From Bradyrhizobium sp. NDS-1 (GTDB taxonomy: Bacteria > Pseudomonadota > Alphaproteobacteria > Rhizobiales > Xanthobacteraceae), in contig NZ_CP136628.1 of assembly GCF_032918005.1 (NCBI RefSeq), forward strand, positions 4,325,501-4,389,500: DNA of 64,000 nt, written 5' to 3'. The position numbers and the translations under genes were made by a program. The notes under the pieces were generated by a model. That model saw only the letters and a list, made by a program, of their open reading frames with translations, made no database searches and was not told the DNA's origin. Each line of letters starts with the position of its first letter. The stretch's first letter is position 1. Below are positions 17,246-25,378 of this stretch, piece after piece.

Positions 17246-18061
17246 TTATTCGGCGAGTCCGAGCGCGGCGAGATGGGCGGCGCCGGCGCGGACGTCGTCG
17301 TGGTTGCGGAGTTCGAGGATTAGCCGCGGGTTGGAATTCAGCCGTCCCAGTGCGCGGAACACGACAACCCACGGGATGTTGCCTTCGCCCGGCGCCCAGT
17401 GTCGGTCGGCGAAGCCGTCGGTGTCCTGCAGATGGACGTGTGTCAGCATGTCACCCGCGGTCTCGACGTAATAGTCGACCGGCGGTGCGCCGGTGGAGAT
17501 GTGGGCATAGTTGGCGTGCCCGGTGTCGAGCGAGACGCGGACCCTGCTGCTTTCGAGCGCCTTGGCGAGGCGCACCCGGTCGCGCGGATCCTTGTCCTCG
17601 ATGTTCTCGATCACGATCTCGCAGCCGATGGTCTCCGCGCGCGCGATCACCTCGGCGAGCGTCGCCTTGACGCGCTCGACGATATTGGCGCGGTTGTCGG
17701 GATAGAGATCGAGATTGTTGTGGTCCCAGGTCGTGAACGGCGAATGGATCACCATCTGTGTCGCGCCGAGGAACTCGGCGGCCTCGAGGCCCTGAAGCAG
17801 GCGCTTGGTCACCGCCTGGCGGATCATGGGATCGTGGCTGTCGATCTTGAAGCCCCAGAACGGGCCGTGGATGCCGAGCCGACCCGTATGGCCCGAGAGC
17901 ATCTGCTTGATCTCGCCGGCCGTGCTGCGCCAATCGCTATCGAGAAGATCCGCGCGGAAGAAATCCTGGATTTCGAGATCGCGCTGCCTTTCGAGAAGCC
18001 AATCGCGATGCGCGGGGATCGATTTGATGGACAACGCGGCGCCCAGCACCGGTTTCGACAT
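17246..18061 (-). CDS. sugar phosphate isomerase/epimerase-like TIM-barrel protein
   Basis: 271 aa, AP-endonuclease-2 / xylose-isomerase-like fold. Barrel motifs with metal-ligand candidates are IHGPFWG, VIHSPFTTWDH, IVIENIEDKD (Glu), VSLDTGHANY (Asp, His), HVHLQDTDGFADRH and LILELRNHDD. Start MSKPVLG at 18061 is chosen because AAGGAGC precedes it; an upstream ATG at 18085 has none. First gene of the operon, so it probably processes the solute the ABC system brings in. Confidence 0.85.
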   Translation of the reverse strand: MSKPVLGAALSIKSIPAHRDWLLERQRDLEIQDFFRADLLDSDWRSTAGEIKQMLSGHTGRLGIHGPFWGFKIDSHDPMIRQAVTKRLLQGLEAAEFLGATQMVIHSPFTTWDHNNLDLYPDNRANIVERVKATLAEVIARAETIGCEIVIENIEDKDPRDRVRLAKALESSRVRVSLDTGHANYAHISTGAPPVDYYVETAGDMLTHVHLQDTDGFADRHWAPGEGNIPWVVVFRALGRLNSNPRLILELRNHDDVRAGAAHLAALGLAE

Positions 18062-18085
18062 GGCTTGCTCCTTCGCCGTCGGCAA

Positions 18086-18539
18086 TGACGGGAGCAGCGC
18101 TAGACCAGTTCAATGACAGGCCGGTGAAATGGAGATCCGGCGGCGCGGAGGAGATGTGGACATCCTGTCGATCGCGTGCCGCGGATCAAGCAACAGCGAC
18201 TGGACCACCGATGCCGAACGGGCACATTGCAAGCGGTATCTGTGTCCGTAGTGATCCGGAATGGAATCCTATCGTGATGTCGCGTACATCGCGGGACGTC
18301 GATCGGCGGCCACTTCCACGGGCATCACCCTCTGATCGCGCAACATGGGGTTGGGGGACCACATGGGGCGGGGGATTGAAGGCTGGGGCAAGGTGACGAG
18401 GTCCGGACTCCTAGGCACTCCGGACCTCGAAACTTTTTGATGGAACGAAGCAACGCGCCGTCCGGTCGCTCTTCGGCGACGTCCTCGAGCGCGGTCAACA
18501 AGGACGACGGCTCCCTCTCGTCGCCGAACCATCGCCTGC
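18086..18539. other. intergenic region, no supported gene
   Basis: 454 bases between the head of the ABC operon and a small coiled-coil gene. Short open frames on both strands lack ribosome-binding sites or protein character. It should contain the promoter of the minus-strand operon near 18070-18150, but I do not see a clear consensus. Confidence 0.4.
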
Positions 18540-18773
18540 TCACCACGTGCTTCCGCCGAGCACCCTGCTCCTGGCCCCGCGCGGCTGTGCCGCCTTCAGC
18601 GCGTCACGCTGCGCGCAAAGACCTTCGACCTTCGCCTCCATCCGCGACAGCAGCGCTTCGGCCGAGGCCGTTCCGAGACCCGCCCGCTGGAGCTGGAGGA
18701 TCTCTTTCCTCTGCCTGCCCATCTGGACGCGCATCCGTTCGATCTCCCTCCTGACAGTTTCCAGGTCCGGCAT
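18540..18773 (-). CDS. small coiled-coil protein
   Basis: 77 aa from ATG 18773, preceded by GAGGCGG. Residues 3-60 are heptad-like (LETVRREIERMRVQMGRQRK, EILQLQRAG), with a short basic tail. A longer open frame upstream only mirrors the neighbouring plus-strand gene. Function unknown. It is divergent from the DUF3072-like gene. Confidence 0.5.
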   Translation of the reverse strand: MPDLETVRREIERMRVQMGRQRKEILQLQRAGLGTASAEALLSRMEAKVEGLCAQRDALKAAQPRGARSRVLGGSTW

Positions 18774-18869
18774 GTTCCGCCTCGCGATTTTGAATACAGC
18801 ACCAAGAGAACAAAAACGGAACGAAGGGTCGAGTCCGACGTTGGACGAACAGAACAAGGGGAGACAGCG

Positions 18870-19061
18870 ATGGCCGACAACACCCGGAAGGACCCGAAAG
18901 ACTGGGTTTCCGGCGACGATCCGATGACGGGAGCCCAGGAATCCTATCTCAAGACCCTCGCCGAGCAGGCGCACGTGAGCCCGCCGGAGGACGAGTTGAC
19001 CAAGGCCGAGGCCTCCGAGCTGATCGACAAGATGCGGCAAAAGGCCGGGCTGGAGGACTGA
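18870..19061 (+). CDS. DUF3072-like small protein
   Basis: 63 aa, acidic and hydrophilic. The core DDPMTGAQESYLKTLAEQAH then LTKAEASELIDKM matches the pattern of DUF3072 proteins (a helical unit with T-x-x-Q-x-x-x-L-x-x-L and a SAP-like KAEASELID helix). Role unknown. A GGGGAGA site precedes ATG. Confidence 0.75.
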   Translation: MADNTRKDPKDWVSGDDPMTGAQESYLKTLAEQAHVSPPEDELTKAEASELIDKMRQKAGLED

Positions 19062-19119
19062 CCCGCATGATTGCGGCGCCCGGCCGCCATGTGTATGCAA
19101 ACGAAATTGGGAATCGAAA

Positions 19120-19272
19120 ATGCCTTATTTCGTTTGCGCCCGCGACGGAGCGGGCCAGATCATCTTGAAGCGAGACACCAGGGAAGCGGCCGAGAAGAAA
19201 GCCGCCGAGCTCCGCGACCTCGGCTATTTCGAAGTCGAGGTCATCGCGAAGGGCGAAGAGAAGGCGGCGTGA
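19120..19272 (+). CDS. small hypothetical protein (50 aa)
   Basis: MPYFVCARDGAGQIILKRDT, then a helix EAAEKKAAELRDLGYFEVEV and a Lys/Glu-rich end. A compact beta-beta-alpha-beta unit with the pattern of a small conserved alphaproteobacterial protein. The codon usage is typical of the window. It lies 58 bases after the DUF3072-like gene on the same strand. Confidence 0.55.
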   Translation: MPYFVCARDGAGQIILKRDTREAAEKKAAELRDLGYFEVEVIAKGEEKAA

Positions 19273-19276
19273 GGGA

Positions 19277-19540
19277 TCATGCTTCCCTCAGCACCTTGAT
19301 GACGCTGAGAATGACGAAAGCACCCAGACCGTAGGTCAGCGCATTCACGACCCAGGAAATGGCGATGCCGAGGAGGGTGGATCCTCCGACCGCTCCCCAG
19401 AAAAAATACGCTGCGGTGATGCCCGGCCACTCCAACCAAAGAAGCGCGAAGTCGGTCAGCGGCTCCAGGACGAGGAGCACCGTCGAGACGAGCGCCCCGA
19501 CGGCCAACGCGATGACGAGGTGTGTCCTCAGCCAGGGCAT
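19277..19540 (-). CDS. small membrane protein
   Basis: 87 aa from ATG 19540. Three hydrophobic segments (LVIALAVGALVSTVLLVL; ITAAYFFWGAVGGSTLLGI; LTYGLGAFVILSVI). Its ATG shares a base with the stop of the upstream membrane-protein gene (TGATG), so the two are translationally coupled. Unknown function. Confidence 0.6.
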   Translation of the reverse strand: MPWLRTHLVIALAVGALVSTVLLVLEPLTDFALLWLEWPGITAAYFFWGAVGGSTLLGIAISWVVNALTYGLGAFVILSVIKVLREA

Positions 19541-19740
19541 CAAAGACCCAGCAGGTCAGCGATAACAGGAATGAGGAAGAAAGCGGCAATCCCGAGCAGC
19601 CCGCCCACGACAAAGCGTGCCGCGCGGCCGTGAATCTTTGTATCGAGCCACGCACACGTGGCGACCACAACCTGCCTCAGCCAGTTGCCCACGAGGGTTC
19701 TGACGAGATCGAACAGGAGTTCTGCAACGAGTGCGGCCAT
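19540..19740 (-). CDS. small membrane protein, coupled to the next gene
   Basis: 66 aa from ATG 19740. One hydrophobic C-terminal segment (FVVGGLLGIAAFFLIPVIAD) follows an amphipathic helical N-terminus. The longer upstream frame is a shadow of the esterase gene. TGATG overlap with the downstream gene supports both as real and paired. Confidence 0.55.
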   Translation of the reverse strand: MAALVAELLFDLVRTLVGNWLRQVVVATCAWLDTKIHGRAARFVVGGLLGIAAFFLIPVIADLLGL

Positions 19741-19929
19741 GCCGTTTGGTCGGCGCGACCTCTGGCGGGGTTCAAGTGCGGAGGCAATGACGAGAGCGGT
19801 TGAAAGCCTGCGCCGCTGGACTGCACCTCCCGAATACCACAAGATAGTTTCAGTGTCGGTGAGCAGATCGGCCGGCAGCCAGCGTGAGTTAAGTGCCGCA
19901 AAAAAATTCAGAAGGCGCAGGGAGGAACG

Positions 19930-21561
19930 ATGCAGCGAAAAAGAAACGTGGCGCTTGATGATGCGATGGCTGGCCTGGGTCTCATAGCGGCCATCACGGT
20001 CATTGCGATCTCGCCGGCAAGCGCCGACAATTCGGCCAACATACCGCCCGCGCTCAAATGCGCTGACCTGACCGGCTGGAAGATGCCGAGAACGACGGCA
20101 ACGATCACCAAGGCCGAGATGGTGCCGGAGGCGGCGCCGGGGACCGTGCAGCCGTCGCCGCCGGCGCCGGCCACCGTATCGGTGGCGCTGCCGCCGAACT
20201 GCCGCGCGGATGGCGTGATCGATCAGCGCGTCGGCGTCGAGGGCAAGTCCTACGCGATCGGCTTTGCCGTTGCCCTGCCCGATCGCTGGAACGGCCGGTT
20301 CTTGTTTCAGGGCGGCGGCGGTTTGAACGGCTCGATCCGGCCGCCGCTGGGTTATCATGCGGCCGGCGAGGTGCCGGCGCTGGCGCGCGGCTTTGCCGTG
20401 GTCTCCACCGATAGCGGTCATCAGGGCGCGGTGTTCGATGCCTCGTTCCTGAAGGATCAGGAAGCCGCGCTCAACTTCGCCAATTCATCCGTCGGCAAGG
20501 TGACGATGGCCGCCAAGGCGATCGTCGCGCATTACTATGGCCAGCCCGCAAAGCGTTCCTATTTCACGGGGTGCTCGACCGGGGGACGCGAGGGCATGCT
20601 GGCGTCGGCGCGCTATCCCGAGCAATTCGACGGCATCGTCGCGGGCGCGCCTGCGATGCGCACCGGCAACTCCAATATCGGTCTCGCCTGGGCCAACGCT
20701 GCCTTCAGCCAGATCGCGCCGAAAGATCCCTCCGGGAAGCCGGAGCCCGCCAAGACGTTTTCCGCGGCCGAGCGAAACCTGATCACGAATGCGATCCTCG
20801 ATGCCTGCGACGCCAAGGACGGCGTCAAGGATGGCCTGATCTTCGACGGCAAGGCCTGTCAATTCGATCCCGCGGTCCTCACTTGCAAGGGCGACAAGAC
20901 GGATGACAAGACGGATTCTTGCCTTGCGCCGCCGCAGGTCGATGCCTTGAAGAAGGCTTTTGCCGGACCGAAGAATTCACGCGGCACGCAGGTCTACCCG
21001 CCGTTCCCGTGGGACAGCGGCGTGGCAGCCGAAGGCGTTGCCATTCCCGGCATCCTGACCACGGGCGCGCGCAGTCCGGTCGGACCGCCTGTCTGGGAAA
21101 ACATCAACGTCGATCAACTCGAAGACCGGGTCAACGCGAGCGGGATGGATCGCCTCACCAACACCGCCTACTGGACCAATCTTTCGAGCTACTTCGGCCA
21201 TGGCGGCAAGCTGCTGTTTTACCACGGTGTGAGCGATCCCTGGTTCTCGGCGAACGACACCGTGAACTATTACGAGCGCATGGCAGCGGATTCAGGCGGC
21301 ATGGAATTGGTGCGGGAGAAATCGAGCCGGGCCTTCCTGGTGCCCGGCATGGGCCACTGCTCGAGCGGCGCAACGCTCGATCGTTTCGATCTCCTCACCG
21401 CGGTCGTGAACTGGGTGGAAGACGGCAAGGCGCCCGATGCGGTGGTCGCGACGGGACCAGCCTTTCCCGGCCGCACTCGGCCGCTTTGCGCCTATCCGCA
21501 ACATGCGCACTACAAGGGGAAAGGCGATCCGGAGAGCGCGGAGAGTTTTGAGTGCAAGTAG
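19930..21561 (+). CDS. tannase/feruloyl esterase family protein
   Basis: 543 aa. Hydrophobic signal region at about 10-32 ending SPASA, so exported. Alpha/beta-hydrolase nucleophile motif GCSTGGREG near residue 215. Near 475 GMGHCSSG carries the catalytic His and the second Cys of the family's CS-D-HC disulfide arrangement; a candidate Asp lies in YHGVSDPWFS. Family members cleave aromatic ester bonds (gallate, ferulate and related). A GGGAGGAACG site precedes ATG. Transcribed alone. Confidence 0.88.
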   Translation: MQRKRNVALDDAMAGLGLIAAITVIAISPASADNSANIPPALKCADLTGWKMPRTTATITKAEMVPEAAPGTVQPSPPAPATVSVALPPNCRADGVIDQRVGVEGKSYAIGFAVALPDRWNGRFLFQGGGGLNGSIRPPLGYHAAGEVPALARGFAVVSTDSGHQGAVFDASFLKDQEAALNFANSSVGKVTMAAKAIVAHYYGQPAKRSYFTGCSTGGREGMLASARYPEQFDGIVAGAPAMRTGNSNIGLAWANAAFSQIAPKDPSGKPEPAKTFSAAERNLITNAILDACDAKDGVKDGLIFDGKACQFDPAVLTCKGDKTDDKTDSCLAPPQVDALKKAFAGPKNSRGTQVYPPFPWDSGVAAEGVAIPGILTTGARSPVGPPVWENINVDQLEDRVNASGMDRLTNTAYWTNLSSYFGHGGKLLFYHGVSDPWFSANDTVNYYERMAADSGGMELVREKSSRAFLVPGMGHCSSGATLDRFDLLTAVVNWVEDGKAPDAVVATGPAFPGRTRPLCAYPQHAHYKGKGDPESAESFECK

Positions 21562-21576
21562 CGGAGATCGGCAGCT

Positions 21577-21664
21577 CGTAGGATGGGTAGAGCGAAGCGA
21601 AACCCATCGGCCTTGTTGCGTGACGAAGCATGATGGGTTTCGCAAGTGCTCTACCCATCCTACG
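21577..21664. repeat. palindromic interspersed repeat (complete copy)
   Basis: Outer arms of 17 bases (21577-21593 and 21648-21664) and inner arms of 12 bases (GCGAAACCCATC at 21597-21608; reverse complement at 21632-21643) form a long compound hairpin just after the esterase stop. The related left half recurs at 22394-22447. Confidence 0.8.
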
Positions 21665-21732
21665 CCTTCGGCGACGACCTTCGGGCGCCACTCGCCCTGA
21701 CTTTTGACAAGCGATCAGGCAAGATAACTTAA

Positions 21733-22392
21733 ATGAAAACCGCACTTGTCTTCGGCGCCACCGGCTTCATCGGCTCGCATTTGCTGCGCGACCTCTTGGA
21801 CAGTCCCGACTATTCGCGGGTTGTGGCGGTGGCCCGCAAGCCGCTGGCGGTGAGCCATCCGAAGCTCACGGTGCTGATCGGCGATCTCGCGTCCCTGCCC
21901 GCACTCAAGCCGCAATTGGTTGCGAACGAGATCTTCATCGCGCTGGGGACAACGCGCAAGCACACCCCTGACGAGGCCGAGTACTACAAGATCGATCACG
22001 ATTATCCGGTGGTGGCGGCCGAGATCGCCAGGGCGAATGGCGCGCGGTCGGTGTTTCTGGTCACGGCCGTCGGCGCCAACGCCGCTTCCAACGTGTTCTA
22101 TCTCAGGACCAAGGGCGAGGTGGAGCGGGACATTCTCTCGCTCGATTTCGAGCACACGCATATTTTCCGCCCGTCGATGATCCTCGGCGCGCGCGACGAA
22201 AACCGCCCGCGCGAACGCCTCATCATCGCGATATGGGGCCTGCTCAATCCGCTGCTCGTCGGCCCGGCCGACCGCTATCGCGGGCTCACCGGCAACGACA
22301 TCGCGCACGCCATCGCCAAAGCCGCGCGGCATCAAACCGAGAAGGTGCGAATCTATCATTGGAAGGAGATGGCGGCGCTTGTTCGAACGTGA
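21733..22392 (+). CDS. NAD(P)-binding oxidoreductase, HTATIP2-like
   Basis: 219 aa. N-terminal Rossmann motif ALVFGATGFIGSHLLRDLL. Then VALGT-like IFIALGTTRKH, the YYKIDHDYPVVAAEIARANG helix, FLVTAVGANAASNVFYLRTKGEVE (a Ser/Tyr/Lys-like active region with Y and K) and a C-terminal FRPSMILGAR. Size and motifs match atypical SDR proteins of the HTATIP2/TIP30 type. Substrate unknown. Flanked on both sides by related repeats. Confidence 0.8.
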   Translation: MKTALVFGATGFIGSHLLRDLLDSPDYSRVVAVARKPLAVSHPKLTVLIGDLASLPALKPQLVANEIFIALGTTRKHTPDEAEYYKIDHDYPVVAAEIARANGARSVFLVTAVGANAASNVFYLRTKGEVERDILSLDFEHTHIFRPSMILGARDENRPRERLIIAIWGLLNPLLVGPADRYRGLTGNDIAHAIAKAARHQTEKVRIYHWKEMAALVRT

Positions 22393-22393
22393 T

Positions 22394-22447
22394 GCAGCTC
22401 GAAGGATGGGTAGAGCGAAGCGAAACCGATCGAGGGCCTTGTTGCGA
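22394..22447. repeat. half copy of the palindromic repeat
   Basis: Shares GGATGGGTAGAGCGAAGCGA and the following GCCTTGTTGCG with the copy at 21577, but lacks the right arm. It ends 5 bases before the ATG of the next gene, so it forms that gene's 5' untranslated region. Confidence 0.7.
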
Positions 22448-22451
22448 CGGT

Positions 22452-22997
22452 ATGCCTATATCGAAGCTCGAAGCCGCCCAGCGCCAGCTAGATTGCGCAA
22501 TCCGGCTCTACATCAACGGCGAAGAGCTGTTGGCCGTTCATACCTTATCACGAGCAGCTCTTCGTGTGCTCTACGACATCTACCCGTCCTATAGGGACGA
22601 TGGCTTCTCGACCGACCTCGGTAAGTTTATCGAGGTTGGCGGCTGGAAGCGGTTTAACGACGCTGCAAGCTTCCTGAAGCATGCCGATCGAGATCCCACG
22701 ACGCAGGGCGAGGTAAGCGAGCCCGACACGCAGATGGGCATCGGTTTCGGTATCGTACTCCATCACCGACTGACCGGAACACATACTCCCGAGATGAAGG
22801 CCTTCGATGCCTGGATGAAAGCCCTGCATCCAGACGAGTTCAAGGTCCCGCCGGATCCGGACCCGGATATCGAGAAGCTGAGCCGCGACGCGATTGAGGT
22901 CGTTAGAGCCGCACCGAGAAACGTGCAGCTTCGGCTGGCTAAAGCGCCACTGACGGTTATGAAAGAGAACCCCGACTGGCCTACGCTGAAGGCGTGA
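22452..22997 (+). CDS. hypothetical helical protein, HEPN-like N-terminus
   Basis: 181 aa from ATG 22452 (MPISKLEAAQRQLDCAIRLY). The first 40 residues, with ERA/GEELLAVHTLSRAALRVL, resemble a family of helical proteins of unknown function that I associate loosely with HEPN-type folds; the R-x4-6-H RNase motif is not evident. The C-terminal half is charged. Slightly lower GC than neighbours. No clear ribosome-binding site, since the upstream bases belong to the repeat. Confidence 0.55.
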   Translation: MPISKLEAAQRQLDCAIRLYINGEELLAVHTLSRAALRVLYDIYPSYRDDGFSTDLGKFIEVGGWKRFNDAASFLKHADRDPTTQGEVSEPDTQMGIGFGIVLHHRLTGTHTPEMKAFDAWMKALHPDEFKVPPDPDPDIEKLSRDAIEVVRAAPRNVQLRLAKAPLTVMKENPDWPTLKA

Positions 22998-23699
22998 ACC
23001 TACCGCCGCCTACTTGTGCATGATGACCGTCAGGATGTTGACGCCCACCTGGACCAAGAATTTCCAGTTGCGGGCAAAAAAACGTCGGACTTTCGAAAGG
23101 GTCTTCACAGGCAAGCTCCATCGTGGCGAGAACCGATATCTCGCGGGATTGACAGGGCGCCTGGGTGGAGCGAGAACCTCGGTTGTTCAGGCGGAGAGTC
23201 CTTCGGGATCTCCACCCCAGGCGTCAGGCGATTCACCTCGCCTGGCGCCATTTTAATGTTTTCGGATTCGGTACGAAGCCGGGCCTATACGGATGCCGGT
23301 CACGTCCCGGTGAGACAGCGCAAACTCACGGCCAACCAATATCACTGGGTTCGCGTGCGCGCGTAGCTGCGTCTGAGTTATCCGGGATATTCGTCCTATC
23401 CACAGCTAAGGAATGCGGGTTGTTATCCCCGCTCATTCTCGACCACTCTCTTGACAGCTACCTAACGCCCCACCTTCGGCGCTATGCCCACCCCTCCCGA
23501 GGGCTCAAGAGGGTGCTGCACAGACGCGGGCTCGACTGAAGTATCGGGCCACGATCTGCGCTTGGCCCATCAGGACAAAGTGAGTCTGACCCGCACGTCA
23601 CCGGCACGTATGGCAGTGCCCCCACTGCATTTTCCTGCTATCTCTCCCTCCGCCGGCCCCGCCGACCCAAAAACCCTCCACCCCCAGGGAGCAACAACC
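22998..23699. other. 702-base region without a supported gene
   Basis: Several open frames of 70-125 codons overlap here on the plus strand, but none has convincing starts or protein character. Codon patterns look non-coding. Possibly degraded coding DNA. The glyoxalase promoter should lie at its right end. Confidence 0.4.
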
Positions 23700-24152
23700 A
23701 TGCGATACCTCCACACCATGCTGCGCGTGCGCAATCTCGATGTCGCGCTGAAGTTCTACCAGGATGCGCTGGGGCTGAAGGAGGTGCGGCGGATCGAGAA
23801 CGACAAGGGGCGGTTCACGCTCGTCTTCCTCTGCTCGGCGGACGATCTCGAGGCGCTGAAGAAGCAGCCGTCGAGCCGCGGTGCGCCGCTGGTCGAGCTC
23901 ACCTGGAATTGGGACGAGGAGACATACGGCGAGGATCGCTTCTTCGGCCATCTCGCCTACGAGGTCGACGACATCTACGCCACTTGCGAGAAGCTGCAGA
24001 AGGCCGGCGTCACCATCAACCGTCCGCCGCGCGACGGCAACATGGCCTTCGTGCGCTCGCCGGACCTGCACTCGATCGAGCTGCTGCAGAAGGGCGATCC
24101 GAAGCCGCCACAGGAGCCCTGGGCCTCGATGCCGAATACCGGCCATTGGTGA
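23700..24152 (+). CDS. gloA: lactoylglutathione lyase (glyoxalase I), VOC family
   Basis: 150 aa from ATG 23700. The two vicinal-oxygen-chelate halves are clear, and the four metal-ligand positions are present: His5, Glu67, His84 and Glu127 (HTMLRV, LVELTWNW, FGHLAYEVDD, SIELLQ). It isomerises the hemithioacetal of methylglyoxal and glutathione in the cytosol. The open frame extends upstream, but MRYLHTMLRV is the family N-terminus and is preceded by AGGGAG. A GST gene lies nearby, consistent with glutathione-based detoxification. Confidence 0.92.
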   Translation: MRYLHTMLRVRNLDVALKFYQDALGLKEVRRIENDKGRFTLVFLCSADDLEALKKQPSSRGAPLVELTWNWDEETYGEDRFFGHLAYEVDDIYATCEKLQKAGVTINRPPRDGNMAFVRSPDLHSIELLQKGDPKPPQEPWASMPNTGHW

Positions 24153-24220
24153 GGCGGCGGACGGAACAAGCTGTCTTGCCCGACGTTCTCCTTTCACGAA
24201 AACGATTGGAGGAGGATGCG

Positions 24221-24301
24221 ATGGCGAGAGGCCTTTTGCTGTGGATGGTCGGCGTGCCGATCCCGGTGATCATTCTGTTGTGGCTGTTCTTCGGCCGCTG
24301 A
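24221..24301 (+). CDS. 26-residue membrane protein
   Basis: MARGLLLWMVGVPIPVIILL then WLFFGR and stop. A single hydrophobic helix with a central G-V-P-I-P kink. A strong GGAGGAGG site ends 5 bases before ATG and an intrinsic terminator follows, so it has full gene-like signals despite its size. I recall very similar short proteins in many Rhizobiales, of unknown role. Confidence 0.7.
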   Translation: MARGLLLWMVGVPIPVIILLWLFFGR

Positions 24302-24325
24302 ACGTCAGGTTCGAATTTGCAAATG

Positions 24326-24352
24326 AAAGCTCCGCCGACGGCGGAGCTTTTT
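24326..24352 (+). terminator. intrinsic terminator
   Basis: 11-bp perfect stem AAAGCTCCGCC (24326-24336) with GGCGGAGCTTT (24340-24350), 3-base loop, ending in a T-run. It closes the gloA / small membrane protein unit. Confidence 0.85.
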
Positions 24353-24440
24353 GCATGAGAGCGCCGCAACCGCCGCATCGCTCGACCCAGGAATTTCCGC
24401 TATCACCCGCGCAAAGCGACAACGCCGCGGGAGACGCCTC

Positions 24441-25079
24441 ATGCCTGACACCAAGCTGACGATCTGGGGCCGCGCCAATTCGGTCAACGTGCAGAAGGTG
24501 CTTTGGTGCCTGACCGAGCTCGCTTTGCCCTATGAGCGCATCGACGCCGGCATGAGTTACGGCAAAACGCGCGAGGCCGAGTATCTGGCGATGAACCCCA
24601 ATGCGCGGATCCCGACGCTGGTCGAGGGCGACTTCGTGTTGTGGGAATCCAATTCGATCCTGCGCTATCTCTGCCTCGCGCATGGGCGCGGCACGCCGAT
24701 CTATCCGGAAGCGCCGAAGCAGCGCGCCAGCGTCGATCGCTGGCTCGACTGGACGCTGTCGACCGTTCAACCGGTCGACCGCCCGGTGTTCTGGGGCATC
24801 GTGCGCACGGCACCCGCCGAGCGCGACATGATCCAGGTGCAGCGCGATGCCGACGCCGCCGCCGAAATCTGGGCGATCGCCGACCGCCTGCTCTCCTCGC
24901 GCCGCTTCTTCGAGGGCGACCAGTTCACGCTCGCCGACATCGCGCTCGGCTCCTATGCGCGGCGCTGGCTCGGCGTCGAGGGCATCTCCAGGCCGGCGCA
25001 GCCGCATCTGACGCGCTGGCTCGCCGAGCTCGGCAAGCGGCCCGGATTTGCGCAATTCGTCGCGCCGCCGATGTCCTGA
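24441..25079 (+). CDS. glutathione S-transferase family protein
   Basis: 212 aa from ATG 24441. The N-terminal thioredoxin-like domain has the active Ser region (GRANSVNVQKVLWCLTELAL), the cis-Pro motif (NARIPTLVEGD) and the ESNSILRYL glutathione-binding motif. The C-terminal helical domain carries FTLADIALG (the N-capping box S/T-x-x-D). It conjugates glutathione to electrophiles or has a related role. The start is chosen at the family-type N-terminus; upstream frame is the terminator. Confidence 0.92.
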   Translation: MPDTKLTIWGRANSVNVQKVLWCLTELALPYERIDAGMSYGKTREAEYLAMNPNARIPTLVEGDFVLWESNSILRYLCLAHGRGTPIYPEAPKQRASVDRWLDWTLSTVQPVDRPVFWGIVRTAPAERDMIQVQRDADAAAEIWAIADRLLSSRRFFEGDQFTLADIALGSYARRWLGVEGISRPAQPHLTRWLAELGKRPGFAQFVAPPMS

Positions 25080-25163
25080 GCCGGTGGCGCGGCACAAGCT
25101 GCGGTGAGAGCGCGACGAATCCGTGCTTCAGCGCAAGCCACGGGCGTCAGCTCAGCACTTGAC

Positions 25164-25191
25164 GGCTACTGTGCATGGGGTTGTTTTCGCG
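25164..25191. repeat. 28-base interspersed repeat, copy A
   Basis: These 28 bases (beginning GGCTACTGTGCATGGGG and ending TTTTCGCG) recur exactly, in reverse orientation, at 47495-47522. Both are non-coding and close to gene ends. Confidence 0.75.
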
Positions 25192-25205
25192 TTTTTGCTT
25201 TGGGC

Positions 25206-25373
25206 TCAGCGCCAGCCGCGCTCGACCAGCAGCACGCAGACGATCAGCACCAGCGTCACCGCCGCGGTTGCCAGCCGCGCCGTCCAGCTCAGGCCGCGGC
25301 CGACCCACCACAGCAGCGCGCAGTACATCAGCACGGGAACGATGAGGTCGAGCCGCAGCAGATCCGCCGGCAT
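25206..25373 (-). CDS. small membrane protein (55 aa)
   Basis: Start ATG 25373. Two hydrophobic helices (LIVPVLMYCALLWWVG and LATAAVTLVLIVCVLLV) separated by a short basic turn and ending ERGWR. It follows the secreted 80-residue protein by 5 bases on the same strand, so both likely share a transcript. Function unknown. Confidence 0.55.
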   Translation of the reverse strand: MPADLLRLDLIVPVLMYCALLWWVGRGLSWTARLATAAVTLVLIVCVLLVERGWR

Positions 25374-25378
25374 GGCCT

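Noticed and set aside
14096..17323. A 1075-codon plus-strand open frame
   Set aside because: It is antisense to four well-supported ABC transporter genes; its translation is Arg/His/Asp-rich and meaningless, a usual result of high GC.
18085..18396. A 103-codon plus-strand ORF upstream of the isomerase operon
   Set aside because: No start signal; lies where the divergent promoter should be; composition not protein-like.
22998..23539. Several overlapping plus-strand ORFs of 70-125 codons
   Set aside because: No ribosome-binding sites, no consistent codon bias and no domain character; treated as non-coding or degraded.
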